Positions 51,880 to 62,640 of a DNA stretch of 64,000 nucleotides are shown piece by piece. The stretch is from Limnephilus marmoratus (lineage: Eukaryota > Arthropoda > Insecta > Trichoptera > Limnephilidae). Position 1 is the stretch's first letter, and each line of letters opens with the position of its first letter. The DNA lies in contig OU862907.1 of assembly GCA_917880885.1 (NCBI GenBank), forward strand, positions 67,017,072 through 67,081,071, read 5' to 3'. The notes under the pieces are model-generated. The model was given only the letters and a program-made list of their open reading frames with translations. It had not been told where the DNA came from and made no database searches. The translations under genes and the position numbers were made by a program.

Positions 51880-52895
51880 CATCAAAATGTATTGCACATG
51901 TCTCATCATGGCTAAATAATAATAGACTCTTCCTAAACTACAATAAAACATTTTACCTACCTTTTTATAGAAACAGTAAAAACAAACCCCCCAATAACCT
52001 TAAAATTAGAATTCATAATGCTAATTGTAATCAAGTAATATGCTCATCTTGCTCTGAAATTGGAAAAGTTGAAAAGATCAAATATTTGGGTATATGTATT
52101 GATACAAATTTAAATTGGCAATCACAAATTAATAATACCGTTTCTAAATTGAGATATCTTACGTACATATTTTACAGACTTAAAGTAGTATTGAATATTG
52201 ACAAATTGAAAATGATTTATTTTTCTCTGGTGCAATCTTCACTCATGTATGGAATAATAGGATGGGGTGGTGCGCTCGATGCTTTTATAAAACCTTTACA
52301 AACAACTCAAAATTATATTATCAAAGTTATGTATAATAGAATTAAAACATTTTCGACAGATGCTTTATACAAAGAATCTAAACTTTTCAGTTTCCGTAAA
52401 CTATTTATACTGCAAACTATGAAATATATCTTTAAAGACCTCGTACCTTCAATAGTTTACCAAAAAATATTCAAGTTGCAACTAATTTTCCGCATTATAT
52501 AAAAGAGTTAAAATTATGGCTAAACCATACAGATGTAAAAACTCTATTTATTTAGTTTTATATCACTTTATGTTTCTAAAAACTCTATTTATTTAGTTTT
52601 ATATCACTTTTCTCACAAAATTTACACCTATTATTAAAATGTATATCATTTATTACACTATACACGTATTTAACCGTACACTATTGTTTACACTTTTTGT
52701 ACAAACTGTTAAAACAAATTTTGTTTTTGCTTTACATACCACTGTTTGTTTTTTCTAGGTACTAAATAAAACTTATTTTAACTATATTACCCACGCACAG
52801 GCTGCGCCTTAGTGGGTTTCCCACATTATTGTTATGATTTTCAAAATATGTAAATGTAAATTGTAAAATATGTGAAAAATAAAGGAATTAAAAAA
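51880..52895 (+). pseudogene. LINE-I fragment inserted behind exon 2
   Basis: From about 51885 the plus strand encodes WLNNNRLFLNYNKT, KIKYLGICIDTNLNWQSQIN, FYRLKVVLNIDKLKMIYFSL and QSSLMYGIIGWGGALD (the region after RT motif C), open to about 52500. It begins about 55 bp after the exon 2 donor and ends with an A-run at 52885-52900. The catalytic core is missing; the 3' UTR has GCGCCTTAGTGGGTTTCCC. Confidence 0.85.
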
Positions 52896-53094
52896 AAAAA
52901 AATTATTAATTTATCATTTTTAATTTTTTTGTCCTTTTTTTTCAATTAAACATGTTTTTTGTACAAGCTGAACTCAGACATCTAAATCGGTAGACCAGCC
53001 CATCAGCTACAAATCCCAAATCAAGCAAACAAAAGTTCAGGCTTGCTTCCAAAATCTAATATTTAGTTAGACACTTTTACAAATGTGTGAGCAT

Positions 53095-53520
53095 CCCTTT
53101 CTATTTTTTCTTACGTTTTATATCAGCCTTGCCTTTGCGGATCTCCACATTTCATCTCTCCTCTGCCAATTTTATGCGTAACTGCCATACATCAGAATAG
53201 GTACCAGCACTCCATCGTGGACTACTGGCTTCGCTTCTTTGGACAGTTTTTTGTTAGCGCCAACCAAAATTCTTTCAATATCTCGATCAGCCTTCCCATC
53301 TCTCGTAAACAACATACTTCCCAAATACACAAACTCATCCACCTGCTCCAAGTATTCATCATTCGCAACCATATTGCACACTGTTTTGTTACTCTCTCTT
53401 TCAAACACCATGACTTTAGACTTACTTACATTCATCATTAACTCATTCTTCATGCATACTTCGTTCTTCCTAGACCCAAGACACTGTAGATCTTTCATAC
53501 TATTGCAGATTAATGTCTAC
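53095..53520 (-). pseudogene. RTE-like LINE RT fragment, clearest copy
   Basis: Minus strand: SKSKVMVFERESN, CNMVANDEYLEQVDEFVYLG, FTRDGKADRDIERI, then frame damage, VHDGVLVPILMYGS. This is the post-catalytic RTE-type region. Confidence 0.8.
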
Positions 53521-53579
53521 AATTATATCCACAAATTTTTGTAGACCTATCTGTTAAACTGTCAGGGTTCTCTCTCTCG

Positions 53580-53706
53580 AGGAAGACTGAATGAATTGTG
53601 ATTATTTCTCTCATGAATTATGATTATATCTTCACTTTGTTAAAAAAAAAATGCATGTAAAAGCCCAGCCGGGCGTGAAATTCAATAAATAAAATAAATA
53701 AATAAA
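53580..53706 (+). mobile_element. LINE-D 3' end
   Basis: TGTAAAAGCCCAGCCGGGCG plus (AAATA)n at 53652-53706. No coding remains. Confidence 0.7.
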
Positions 53707-53811
53707 TATTTAGCAGTTGTATGTCGGTGGCTTAAGTGAAACCCTCCATCTGTGACAGGGCCACAGCTTGGACGAGAGTAAAGATGTTAATGTTTTTTAT
53801 TGTTTCCACAG

Positions 53812-53955
53812 GAGCCATGGTGGTGAACATCCTCGTCCCCGGAACCGTCAAGTCTTTTGGAGTGCTGTTTGTGGAGTTTCTGGAAGTGTTTGACGCGGGA
53901 CCGGCTGCAGCAGCTTGGATCCCCGCTCTCTGCTACTTTCTCTACAGCAGTCTGG
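53812..53955 (+). CDS. Monocarboxylate transporter-like gene, coding exon 3
   Basis: Acceptor TTTCCACAG, donor G|GTATGT at 53956; phase 1 at both ends. It encodes residues G95 (split) to L142. AMVVNILVPGTVKSFGVLFV completes TM1 and its outer end (VKSFGVLFVE is typical of the MCT TM1-loop). GPAAAAWIPALCYFLYSSL begins TM2. The exon is GC-rich against AT-rich flanks, consistent with selection on coding sequence. Confidence 0.93.
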
Positions 53956-54063
53956 GTATGTCACTGTATAATTACCTATTAACACCATCACAAATGGTGA
54001 CAGTACTCTGTACATGGCAGCAACACAACCGACTGCAACAACACTTCATATATGTGTTTAATT

Positions 54064-54112
54064 AGTTTTTTTTTTCACGCCCAGCTGGGTTTTTATTGGT
54101 TTATTTATGTTT
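54064..54112 (-). mobile_element. LINE-D type 3' end, minus strand
   Basis: Minus strand AACCCAGCTGGGCGTG next to an A/T run, the mirror form of the 53650 tail. Confidence 0.5.
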
Positions 54113-54119
54113 GCACCGC

Positions 54120-54840
54120 TGATTATAAGAACACCATCAATTACACCATAATCACCAATTACAACACCTCTGATTGCTTCACACCATCAATTAAAACAAC
54201 AACACCACTAATTTCAACAACACTACCAATAGCAACAACATCACCGATTACAACAACACCACCGTTTGCAACAACATTACCAATAACATCCACACTTCCA
54301 ATTACAACAGCACCATCTATTACAACATCACTACTGATTGAAACAACACCACCAATAGCAACAACACCACCGATTACACAAACACCACCGCTTGCATCAA
54401 TTGTACCAATTACAACAACACCACTGATTGTAACAACACCACTGATTATAACAACACCATCAATTACAACAACATCACAAAAAACAAACACACAACAAAT
54501 AGCAACAACCCCACCGATTACATTAACACCACTGCTTGTATAAATAGCACCAATTACATCAAAACCATCTATTTCATTAACACCGCCGCTTGCATCAATA
54601 GCACCAATTACAACAACACCACCAATTACAACAACAACATCTATTACAACAACACCACTGATTACAACGACACTACCGCTTGCATAAATTGCACCAATTA
54701 AAACAACACCACCAATAACAAGAATACCTTAAACTACTACAACGCCATAAACTTCAACAACACCATCAATTAAAACACCATCTATTACAACAACACCACT
54801 GATTGCAACAATACTACACACTGCAAAACCACCAAATGAA
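54120..54840 (+). repeat. Degenerate (ACAACACCACCAATT)-type tandem array
   Basis: Blocks of 12-18 bases combining ATTACAACAACACCACC, ACTGATTG and CAATAGCAACA, running about 700 bp in intron 3. In one frame it reads as Thr/Pro/Ile repeats (54052-54543). I regard it as an intronic minisatellite, not an exon, since no splice sites fit. Confidence 0.8.
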
Positions 54841-55169
54841 AGTAAAAATGAAATAATTTTCCTCTCTAAAGATTGATAAACATTGTTTAACTATGAATCA
54901 TTCTTTATTTATCTGAAGACACTCATTTATGACTAAATGTGTTCAAGCAATTTAATTTACAGCTGATAAAACTGTCTTGTTTTTAACTCTGCTAATTTTA
55001 TCTGTAGATAATGCTCCGTTATTGTTACAAGTAGGTCAAGGATTTCTTCAAACCAACTAATTATCTCATTATTTAACTGTAGTTTTTATAATAATTATAG
55101 ACTGCCTGAAAAATAACAAAGTTTGCTGTAATTACGATTGTAATTTAATAACATTTAGTACTTTTTACT
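54841..55169. other. Unassigned AT-rich stretch
   Basis: No feature recognised. Confidence 0.3.
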
Positions 55170-55980
55170 TTAGTATTTTTTCAAAACTATCAGGAATGTC
55201 CTCATTAAAAAAGACTTAATCAAGATTTACATGGCTCTCTGCCAATCACTGTTAGAATACGGTATTATCGGATGGGGCAGTGCAAATAAAAACATACTAA
55301 ATCCACTAATTAAAACTCAAAAAGCTATAATGAAAATTATACTGAAAGTTCCTGTAAGAACTAGAACTGACGAAATCTTCAACAATCTTAACATCATGTC
55401 AATTAAACAACTATATTCTAAAACTATACTCATTTACATTCATAAGTACAAAACCCAAGAAATAACAACTAATACGTACATTAGAAACACTAGATCTCAT
55501 GGTCAAAAACTTATCCAACAAGTAACTACTAACACAACATTTGGGCAAAAAAGCTTCTTATATTATGGCATTAAACTTTACAATAAAATACCACTCTCAC
55601 TCAAAAACCTCAACATTATAACATTTAAATTTCAAATAAAAAGCTGGATACTAAATATAGGGAGATCAGAAATAGAAAATATACTGATATCAAATACAGA
55701 CTAAAACCAAATCTAGTAATCTGAATTATAAAAAAAACCACTATCTTATTTACTTTATAATTATTTAAAAAAATACTACATGATATATGTTATGTCTAAT
55801 TCATATCAATTTCTTATAATTAAATTATAATATGTAAATGAAATCCTCAGCACGGGAGATCCCAGTGAGGATATCATTATCTCTACTGTTACTAAGAAAT
55901 GAAGACAATTTTTTACGCACCAGATTTAAATGTCCGGGTTAAATTTTCCCCCCCAAAAAAAAAAAAAAAAAAAAAAAAGA
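55170..55980 (+). pseudogene. LINE-J C-terminal fragment
   Basis: Frame 55180-55704: IRNVLIKKDLIKIYMALCQ, EYGIIGWGSANKNILNPL, TNTTFGQKSFLYYGIKLYNK IP and the stop at 55702-55704. The 3' UTR has GCACGGGAGATCCCAGTGAGG and ends in a long A-run (55956-55978). Related in style to LINE-X. Confidence 0.85.
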
Positions 55981-56299
55981 AGGAAAAACTAAACCCTTTC
56001 ATACACTTCCCCAAATGATCATCTAGTGAATCCACGCCATGCAATTGCACTATATAAGTATTATAAATACAAAACAATACAAGAACAACATGTCAACCTA
56101 CTAGAGACCAAATGGGAATATAATTCACCGACTCCAGATATTTTCATATCAGAGGGTTCGGCTCTGTGGCATTTCTAATTGAACCTATAAATCCTACTGA
56201 TCCCTCAATATAAATATTTAAAAAATCTTTTGTAATCCTACATGTATTTATTTATCATTATTATTATTATATTATTATTATTATTATTACTTAGGAAAA
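55981..56299. other. Unassigned, with (ATT)n microsatellite
   Basis: ATT/TTA triplets at 56258-56290; otherwise nothing recognised. Confidence 0.4.
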
Positions 56300-57380
56300 A
56301 AAACGGGCGGCGTTTTGTCCATACAAACGTATTCCCCAATTTAGTCTCTGTATGTTGTTACTACTGCAAATGTTTTAAAATATAATAATAGACGTCGACG
56401 ACTACAGATACTAATATCTACAGCCTGTATGTCGGACGAATATCTATAGCTCATATGTTGGACTAATATCTACGAACTTCAGAGTGAGGACTAATTTCTA
56501 TGAACTTCAGAGTGTTGACTAATATCTACAGAGCTAAGGTCGGACGAATATCTATGACGGTCCCAGTGGTGACTAATATCTACAGAGCTTAGGTTGAACT
56601 AATATCTACAGAGGGCAGCTGAGCAAGAGGTTATACGGAAAAGCATAAATTACTTCAATTACGTAATTACTAATTACGTAAAGGCTTAAACGTTTAAAGT
56701 ACGTACATGAAGTTTTTGTATATTATTACGTATTTTGCAGTTTACGAGGACAATAATTTATTGAACAAACTTGGAGGTCATAATACAAAGATATTTATTT
56801 ATTTATTTCGAAATACACGGCACCACAACCTAACCTAACCTAACTGACATAGAAATGGTCATGGTAACAGACTAAATAATTTAGAAGCACTCGAAATAAA
56901 GAAAGATGTTAAAACAAAAACCCAAATCCTTCATAATCAGCTAAATGTGTCCAATAGTCCGATATTAGGGATTTTTACATACATACTTACATAAATTAAG
57001 TTTTTTAAACTGCATACGCAATATTACGTTATTTCAATATGCTATACATAATTGCAAATCCAACCTCTGCCAGTGCTGTAGATATTCGTCAACACTTTGG
57101 TTCTCATAGATATTAGTCGGCAGTTTGAGCTGTAGATATTCGTACGCACTTTGGTTTTCATAGATATTAGTCAGCAGTTTGAGCTGTAGATATTCGTACG
57201 CACTTTTTTTTACTTTTTTTATTTTTATATTCTTCACTTTTTTTTTACTCATAGATATTAGTCCGATTTTTTCAGTTTTTGGAATTCCTGTAGATATTAG
57301 TAGACGCCTCCGACGTCGACCACTAGCTTGTCGATACGTTTTGCTTTTTTTGACAAGTTACTTCTTATCCACTGGAGTGA
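56300..57380. repeat. Inverted pair of GACTAATATCTACAG minisatellites
   Basis: The left block 56390-56615 has units with ACTAATATCTACAGAG; the right block 57055-57320 has the complement (CTGTAGATATTAGT, CATAGATATTAGTC). The boundary GACGTCGAC occurs at both ends (56391 and 57313). Flanks match the short copy at 9165-9430. The centre (56630-57050) carries CCTAA pentamers and AT-rich filler. Confidence 0.7.
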
Positions 57381-58120
57381 CCACGCGAAATAAATAAATT
57401 TGTCTCGATTGCTCGCAATTTCCCAGAAGATCATTTTTTTAATTTTTCGACAACATTAAAAAAAATCATACCTTCGAATTTTAACATGGAAACAAAAACT
57501 TATTATAGTGCTATATAGCCAATGAATTAAACTGTATTTTACCGTTTATCTCATATTTGTAGGATTTTTAAGAAAAATATAAACAAATCGTAAAGTTTAT
57601 AACTGCGCGAATCCTTCGTATTGTTACTTTGAAACTGCCGTCAGGGGTACTTATTCGAGTCAACATAGAATATTTTCGATATCTGTATGTTGTCTGTGGT
57701 ATACTTGATAATGAAAAATGAAAGATGCATATCTTTGGAAAAAAGACTTTATTTTAACTGTAAACAGCTGATCAAAAATTCGGCAGGAAAAATATATATT
57801 TTAAAAATTTATTTATAACATCGTTCTAAAATAGTCTAGGAAGTTCGGATTTGCGACATCTATGGTCATAATAGATAAAGCATTTCAATAGCTTCGTTTT
57901 ATAATAAACGGCTGGCCAAGGAAATGTTTTAAATAATTACAATAAATGTTTTACTAATGGTAGGAAAATGTAGTACAATTTTGGACCGCTAGCAATCGCA
58001 GAAAAATAAAAGTGGTCCATTTTTCGACCATAATCGCTCCAATGAAGGAGTGTAGGCCATCCTAAAATCGTTTAAATTGCCTGATTTGAGTACCATCAAA
58101 ATACGTTCAGTATACAAACA
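57381..58120. other. Mostly unassigned stretch
   Basis: 58070-58120 matches 9385-9425 (GTTCAGTATACAAAC). No gene seen. Confidence 0.35.
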
Positions 58121-58124
58121 TACA

Positions 58125-58240
58125 CAGGGTTCATGTATGTTTTCCAATGTTTATAAATGTTTTCCAATGTTCATATATGTTTTCAGATGTCTAAGAATGT
58201 TTTGCAATGTTAATGAATGCTTTCCAATGTTCATGCATAG
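58125..58240 (+). repeat. 20-bp minisatellite, left block
   Basis: About five units of TGTTTTCCAATGTTCATAAA. The same unit resumes at 59985-60056 right at exon 4. Confidence 0.85.
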
Positions 58241-58547
58241 AGATATACAATAGAGGCGCCATGCCTTACAAATATATTCGAAATTCGTGTTCATCTCAGG
58301 CCTGCGGAGGCAGACGGGAGGGGTAGTTCGACACTTTCCGTTATCTACCGAACTGGCACGAATGCGATTGCAAAGCAGGGGTTTACAGACTTTTCAAGTA
58401 GAGGGCCGCATACAACGACATCAAAGTTCATCAATTATATTAATCAACCTAATTATTTTTTACTGTTGCACCGCCTATTTTTGGTAAACTTTCGAAATCA
58501 CTGGTTACGCTTAATACAAATATTTTTTAGAAAAATCTTTATGGTAA

Positions 58548-58992
58548 GCCCACACTGCGGCCAACGTTCCAACTTCAAACGTTTGGACGATCGTGTGGAG
58601 GGGTGTTCGTGCGTTGGAAGTTCGAGTTGGAAGGTTGGAGTTCGCGTTGGCCCGGGATCGCCTTCGAGGCGATCCCGACGGCCAACTCACACGAACCAGC
58701 CTGCCGCAGCTGTCCACACCGTGCCGCGTATTATTAAAATGACTATATTATTACGGAGAGTGGTATAACAATTGTTTGAAAACATGTTGTGTATATAAGT
58801 AAATGATTATACGTACGTAATAATTGTAGGCAACTGAAAAAGATACAGCGTAGCTACAGCTGTTTCATGTCCGCCATTTTGGAGTACGGAATTCGGGGTT
58901 GGAAGGTTGGCCGCAGCGACCACACGATCGGCCAACCTTCCAACTCCGAACTAAGTTCGGAGTTGGAAGGTTGGCTTCAGTCTGGACGTAGC
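58548..58992. mobile_element. Palindromic TIR element with GTTGGAAGGTTGG repeats
   Basis: Ends GCCCACACTGCGGCCAACG and near-complement ...TTCAGTCTGGACGTAGC. The 11-mer TTGGAAGGTTGG or its complement occurs at least five times. Internal perfect hairpins: GGGATCGCCT/AGGCGATCCC (58647-58669) and a 22-bp-arm hairpin around 58932-58976. No coding. Confidence 0.6.
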
Positions 58993-59124
58993 ATTACATT
59001 CACCTAAATTACTATAAAAGAAAAAAAATGCGATGGAAAATATTGCATTCAAAGTTTCAATTACGAGTATGACATCGCGCCATTCGCGGTCGCGAGTTCT
59101 GGAACGAGTTTCAGCACATAAATA
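58993..59124. other. Spacer
   Basis: Nothing recognised. Confidence 0.3.
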
Positions 59125-59530
59125 ACCCTTTATATATAAACAGGCTGGAACACAACCATAATACTCGTTTTAACTTTAATGAAAGACTAATTGTACCTAA
59201 ACATACAAATAAATATGGACAAAGAACGTTAAATTACATGATTCCCAGTTGTTTAAATATGCTTCCAGCTGAAATTAAAAACTGTACCCAAAACAAACAA
59301 TTGCTGAACTTACTGAAGACTTGGCTTACGGAAAGAACTAATTTGTATTAGCTTACAATAACTAAAGACTTTAAAATTGTTATTCATGTTTTCATAATTT
59401 TTCTTTTATCTAAGTATATTTCTGTAAAAAAATTATTTTATTTTATATCTATAATTGTAAAAATGTATCTAAGTATATTTCTGTAAAATTTTTTATTTAA
59501 TTTTATATCTTAAATTGTAAAAATGTAACT
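59125..59530 (+). pseudogene. LINE-K extreme C-terminus and 3' UTR
   Basis: Frame without an initiating Met: NHNTRFNFNERLIVPKHTNK, GQRTLNYMIPSCLNMLPAEI, QLLNLLKTWLTERTNLY then stop (about 59349). The 3' UTR has a 60-bp direct duplication (TCTAAGTATATTTCTGTAAA at 59411 and 59468). Confidence 0.75.
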
Positions 59531-59984
59531 ATTAAATCACTATAATAAGATCTTTAATGTAAATAACCCGTTAGACAAACTACTAAAAAGTAGTTTATCC
59601 GGACTTTTTGTCTTATATTTGTAAAATTTATAAAATATAATGCTCTGAAGCCGGGTATTGAAACATTTAAGGGACTTACAATAGACTCCACACCGAGCGC
59701 GGGCCGCCATGTAAATATACCTGCAAAAATGTACAAGAATGCAGGTGTCCTTAGACTGAGGGCACAGCGTAGTAAGGACTTGAACGTTCAACAGTCTGAA
59801 TAGTCCGTTCCATACATTGCACGAACGCCTTTTACACATACGCTTGCCAGATGTATTTCAAATGACCAACACGACACGATGGTTTTTGGTCCACTAAATG
59901 CGTGAAATAGAGAATTGGAGGTACTACCTTCAAATCCGTCGAACCAATTTATTCGCTTAATGTCTCATCTATTTATATATACCA
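59531..59984. other. Unassigned stretch
   Basis: No supported gene. A 99-codon minus-strand open frame is unrecognised. Confidence 0.3.
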
Positions 59985-60056
59985 ATGTGTTCATGAATGT
60001 TTTCAAATGTTTATTAATGTTTTCCAATGTTCATAAATATTTTCCAATGTTTCCAG
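59985..60056 (+). repeat. 20-bp minisatellite forming the exon 4 acceptor
   Basis: Units TGTTTTCAAATGTTTATTAA, TGTTTTCCAATGTTCATAAA and TATTTTCCAATGTTTCCAG. The last unit ends in the splice acceptor CAG at 60054-60056. Confidence 0.85.
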
Positions 60057-60183
60057 GTCCGTTGTCATCCATCTTGTCAGTGCGCTATTCCTACAAAACG
60101 GTGACCATCATCGGGGGAACCTTTGCAGCCGCTGGCATGATCATCAGCTGTTGGGCCACTTCCATCAACTACCTCTACATCAG
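60057..60183 (+). CDS. Monocarboxylate transporter-like gene, coding exon 4
   Basis: Acceptor TTTCCAG, donor AG|GTGAGG at 60184; enters phase 1, leaves phase 2. It encodes G143 (split) to I184: GPLSSILSVRYSYKTVTIIG completes TM2 and the basic TM2-TM3 loop, and GTFAAAGMIISCWATSINYL is TM3. GxxxxL...R-x-R/K between TM2 and TM3 is usual for MFS transporters. The polypyrimidine tract is supplied by a minisatellite. Confidence 0.93.
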
Positions 60184-60205
60184 GTGAGGGCATTGAGCTT
60201 GCATA

Positions 60206-60235
60206 ATTTGGCAGCCACCTCTGGTCTGGAGCCAT
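60206..60235 (+). pseudogene. LINE-A scrap
   Basis: AATTTGGCAGCCACCTCTGG and TCTGGAGC match the EFGSHLWSGA codons of LINE-A, directly after exon 4. Confidence 0.6.
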
Positions 60236-60299
60236 TGGAGGGGACCCACCACTTTCCCAACGGCGTTATAAGGAAACATATGGTTTCCTCCTTCACCGC

Positions 60300-61070
60300 A
60301 CACGTCAAGACTCTACTTTTTTTTTTTTAACGAAGCTACATTTATTTAAACGACTCTAGACCCTCCAATGTCCATGCATACGGGGTTAGTAAGCAGTATG
60401 CAAGTACTTACATTAACATTATACAAAAGATAAATAGAAGTAACAGCCCGTGGAATAATTCTTCTGAAATAGGTAACATCAAAAAGAGATAATAGTGTTG
60501 GTAAAAGTAAAAGAAAAATAAAAATAACGGCTGTGACCAGTCGAAGAAAGAAAAAAGTCTTCTGTAAATAAAATAAGTAATGAGGAAAAAAACAGTTATA
60601 TTATGTTATAATGTAAGTAATTACTATAATAGCGGAAAGAAAATAAAATATATAAAATAAAAGCCAGAGAAAGTATTCCATAGACCACCGGGCTCAATGA
60701 GAATGCGTAAAGCTATTGGCCCAACCGCAGACGATGCTCGAAGTCCGCGTCCTTTAGCCGGTTCACCGATTTTGCCTCGAAGAAATGTACTTGGGAGAGA
60801 AGGGGAAGTTTTTGAAGACCTTGAGGAAAGATGAGCGTCGGGTTACCGGAGGGGGGACGGAAGGACATCGAGACCGCACGGTTACGCCTCAGGCCAACGC
60901 ATGTCGATGGGGGAGGCGCGGGCGGATCGCGGGAAGACCGCTCTGGTGTGTGTTCGCCTGGCAATGTGCATGGACAGGGTCTATCCCACCCCCTTTCTAT
61001 GGGGGAATGACGATACATAACATGTACAGTTCCGTTGCGCCACCAAAGAATGGAAACCAAAACTAATAAA
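60300..61070 (-). other. Unrecognised repeat-like block with GC-rich core
   Basis: It starts with a T-run (60318-60330), which could be the A-tail of a minus-strand retroelement, and has a GC-rich core (60700-60990) with open frames on both strands (115 codons minus, 93 plus). I do not recognise either protein. It may be a LINE 3' part or an unrelated insertion. Confidence 0.3.
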
Positions 61071-61315
61071 GAAAAATAGAAAATAATAAGAGCATTTATA
61101 CATGTGAAACATAATTACAGAATCAGTACAGAGTGATAATGTATCAAGCGATAGTGTCATCACTACCATCACTCACTAAGATAGAACATGACCTGTCGAG
61201 GTAAAAACATAAATCATTTTTAGCAGAGACCAGAGAACAAAAAAAAATAGTCAAAACGTAATCAGTAATTTATAGGTCACATAAGTTATATTATAGATAG
61301 TTCAAAGCATATTCA

Positions 61316-61385
61316 CACTGGTCTGGAGCCACAGAATTCTTAACCCCATTCATAAATGGGCGACCCGTTTGATGGATTCTCCCCT
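61316..61385 (+). pseudogene. LINE-A scrap
   Basis: CTGGTCTGGAGCCACAGAA and CGACCCGTTTGATGGATTC correspond to LWSGAPK and RAVRLIDS codons of LINE-A. Confidence 0.6.
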
Positions 61386-61419
61386 ATCTAACATATGGTT
61401 TAATTAATTAATTAAGCCA

Positions 61420-61660
61420 GGGAAGGAGATGTGAAAAGAAAGGTGGGAAAGTATCTGGCTATTCAGTTCTGGTCACCAAACATGGCTTCAATTCTGAGTG
61501 GTGATCTTTCACCAGGGCGATACTGAAAATATCTACCAATCTGGAACGTGCCTCAAATGTGGTACATATTTTTTTAATTAACAATAAAATTTACTTGAGC
61601 ACGCCGGGATTGAATCCGTGACCTCCAGTTTCGTAGGTGACTCAATCACAAAGACCATCA
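61420..61660 (-). mobile_element. SINE-T copy
   Basis: Minus-strand body (GTTCTGGTCACCAAACATGG, GGGCGATACTGAAAATATC) and decayed tRNA head (minus strand GGATTCAATCCCGGCG at 61605-61620). Confidence 0.65.
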
Positions 61661-61705
61661 GGCTGTTGTTTGTTTGTTTCATAAATGTAATTGTTTCTAT
61701 ATTTG

Positions 61706-62020
61706 ATAGTTTCTTAATTTCTAGTGGTGTTCCCCAGGGATCTCATTTAATACCACTTTTATTTATACATTTTGTAATGACATACTTATATACGAATCAT
61801 TGGCGCTACAACATTTGGGGAGTAATGGTTGCTACGTCTCCACTTCTGTTGTTCTCCCGCTGTCTCCCTCCATTCCAGTCCAACATCCCTTTCATTACAT
61901 TGGGTATATATTTGATGACGTAAGTTTTTGGGATTTTTTCGTATCAATTCATAGTTTCTAGCAGTGTTCCTCAAAGAACTTATTTGATACCACTTTTATT
62001 TCTACTTTTCTTCGATGACT
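61706..62020 (+). pseudogene. Two RT motif-B fragments
   Basis: 61706-61780 reads SSGVPQGSHLIPLLFI; 61950-62020 reads a degenerate VSSSVPQRTYLIPLLFLLF. The two are about 245 bp apart in the same orientation, as if duplicated. Confidence 0.6.
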
Positions 62021-62111
62021 AAGTTTGTAGTTTTTGTCTCCACCGCTATACAGTTATCTTGGTCCTCCCAACTTCTTTTCAATATATTTATTGTTTGCTT
62101 TTGTTTTCTAG

Positions 62112-62291
62112 TTATGGTGTTCTGGTGGGAACGGGAGCGGGACTGGCGTTCCCGCCTACCATCTACATCGTGACGTCATACTTCGTACGTCTGCGCGGTC
62201 TGGCTAACGGGTTGTGCATGTCGGGCAGCGCTCTGGGCAGCATCGTACTGCCACCCTTCCTGCGCTTCTTGCTCGAGACCTACGGATACAG
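62112..62291 (+). CDS. Monocarboxylate transporter-like gene, coding exon 5
   Basis: Acceptor TTTTCTAG, donor AG|GTCACT at 62292; enters and leaves phase 2. It encodes S185 (split) to Y244. VLVGTGAGLAFPPTIYIVTS is TM4; YFVRLRGLANGLCMSGSALG (residues 208-227) is the second conserved SLC16 signature; SIVLPPFLRFLLETYGYR completes TM5. An MCT has 12 TMs in about 450-600 residues, so roughly half the protein lies beyond the window. No further exon was found up to 64000. Confidence 0.93.
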
Positions 62292-62640
62292 GTCACTACC
62301 TAACCTAATCTAACTCGACTTTACCCAACCTAACCTAATTCGATTTTATCTAAACCTCACCTATCCTAACTTTCACTTTTGACTTTATCTAAACCTTACC
62401 TAACAATCCCTCCGCAACTTAATCAGATATATGCGTTAAAAATACGACAACAGTCAAGTACAATAAGCGTGTTTATACGTCAGCGCGTGTGTCTCCATAG
62501 AAATCGTTCTAACTCCGTTATTGTTTTAGTTACATCCCTAAAACAAAAAGTAAAAGGTCGATAGTAGATCAAGCTGTATATCCCTATCAAGTTGTCCATA
62601 GAAATACATTACAATAATATGCTGTCAGTCGAGTAGTTGA
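62292..62640. repeat. Intron 5 start with CCTAAC/CCTTAC pentamer runs
   Basis: 62296-62410 has repeated CTAACCTAA and degenerate variants. Nothing else recognised. Confidence 0.5.

Noticed and set aside
54052..54543. Thr/Pro-rich open frame that could look like a mucin exon
   Set aside because: It is a tandem repeat in intron 3 with no matching splice sites and no signal peptide.
56390..57320. CRISPR-like array
   Set aside because: Repeats are variable, mirrored, without unique spacers, and the DNA is eukaryotic.
60713..61060. 115-codon minus-strand frame
   Set aside because: Open on both strands because of GC content; no family recognised.
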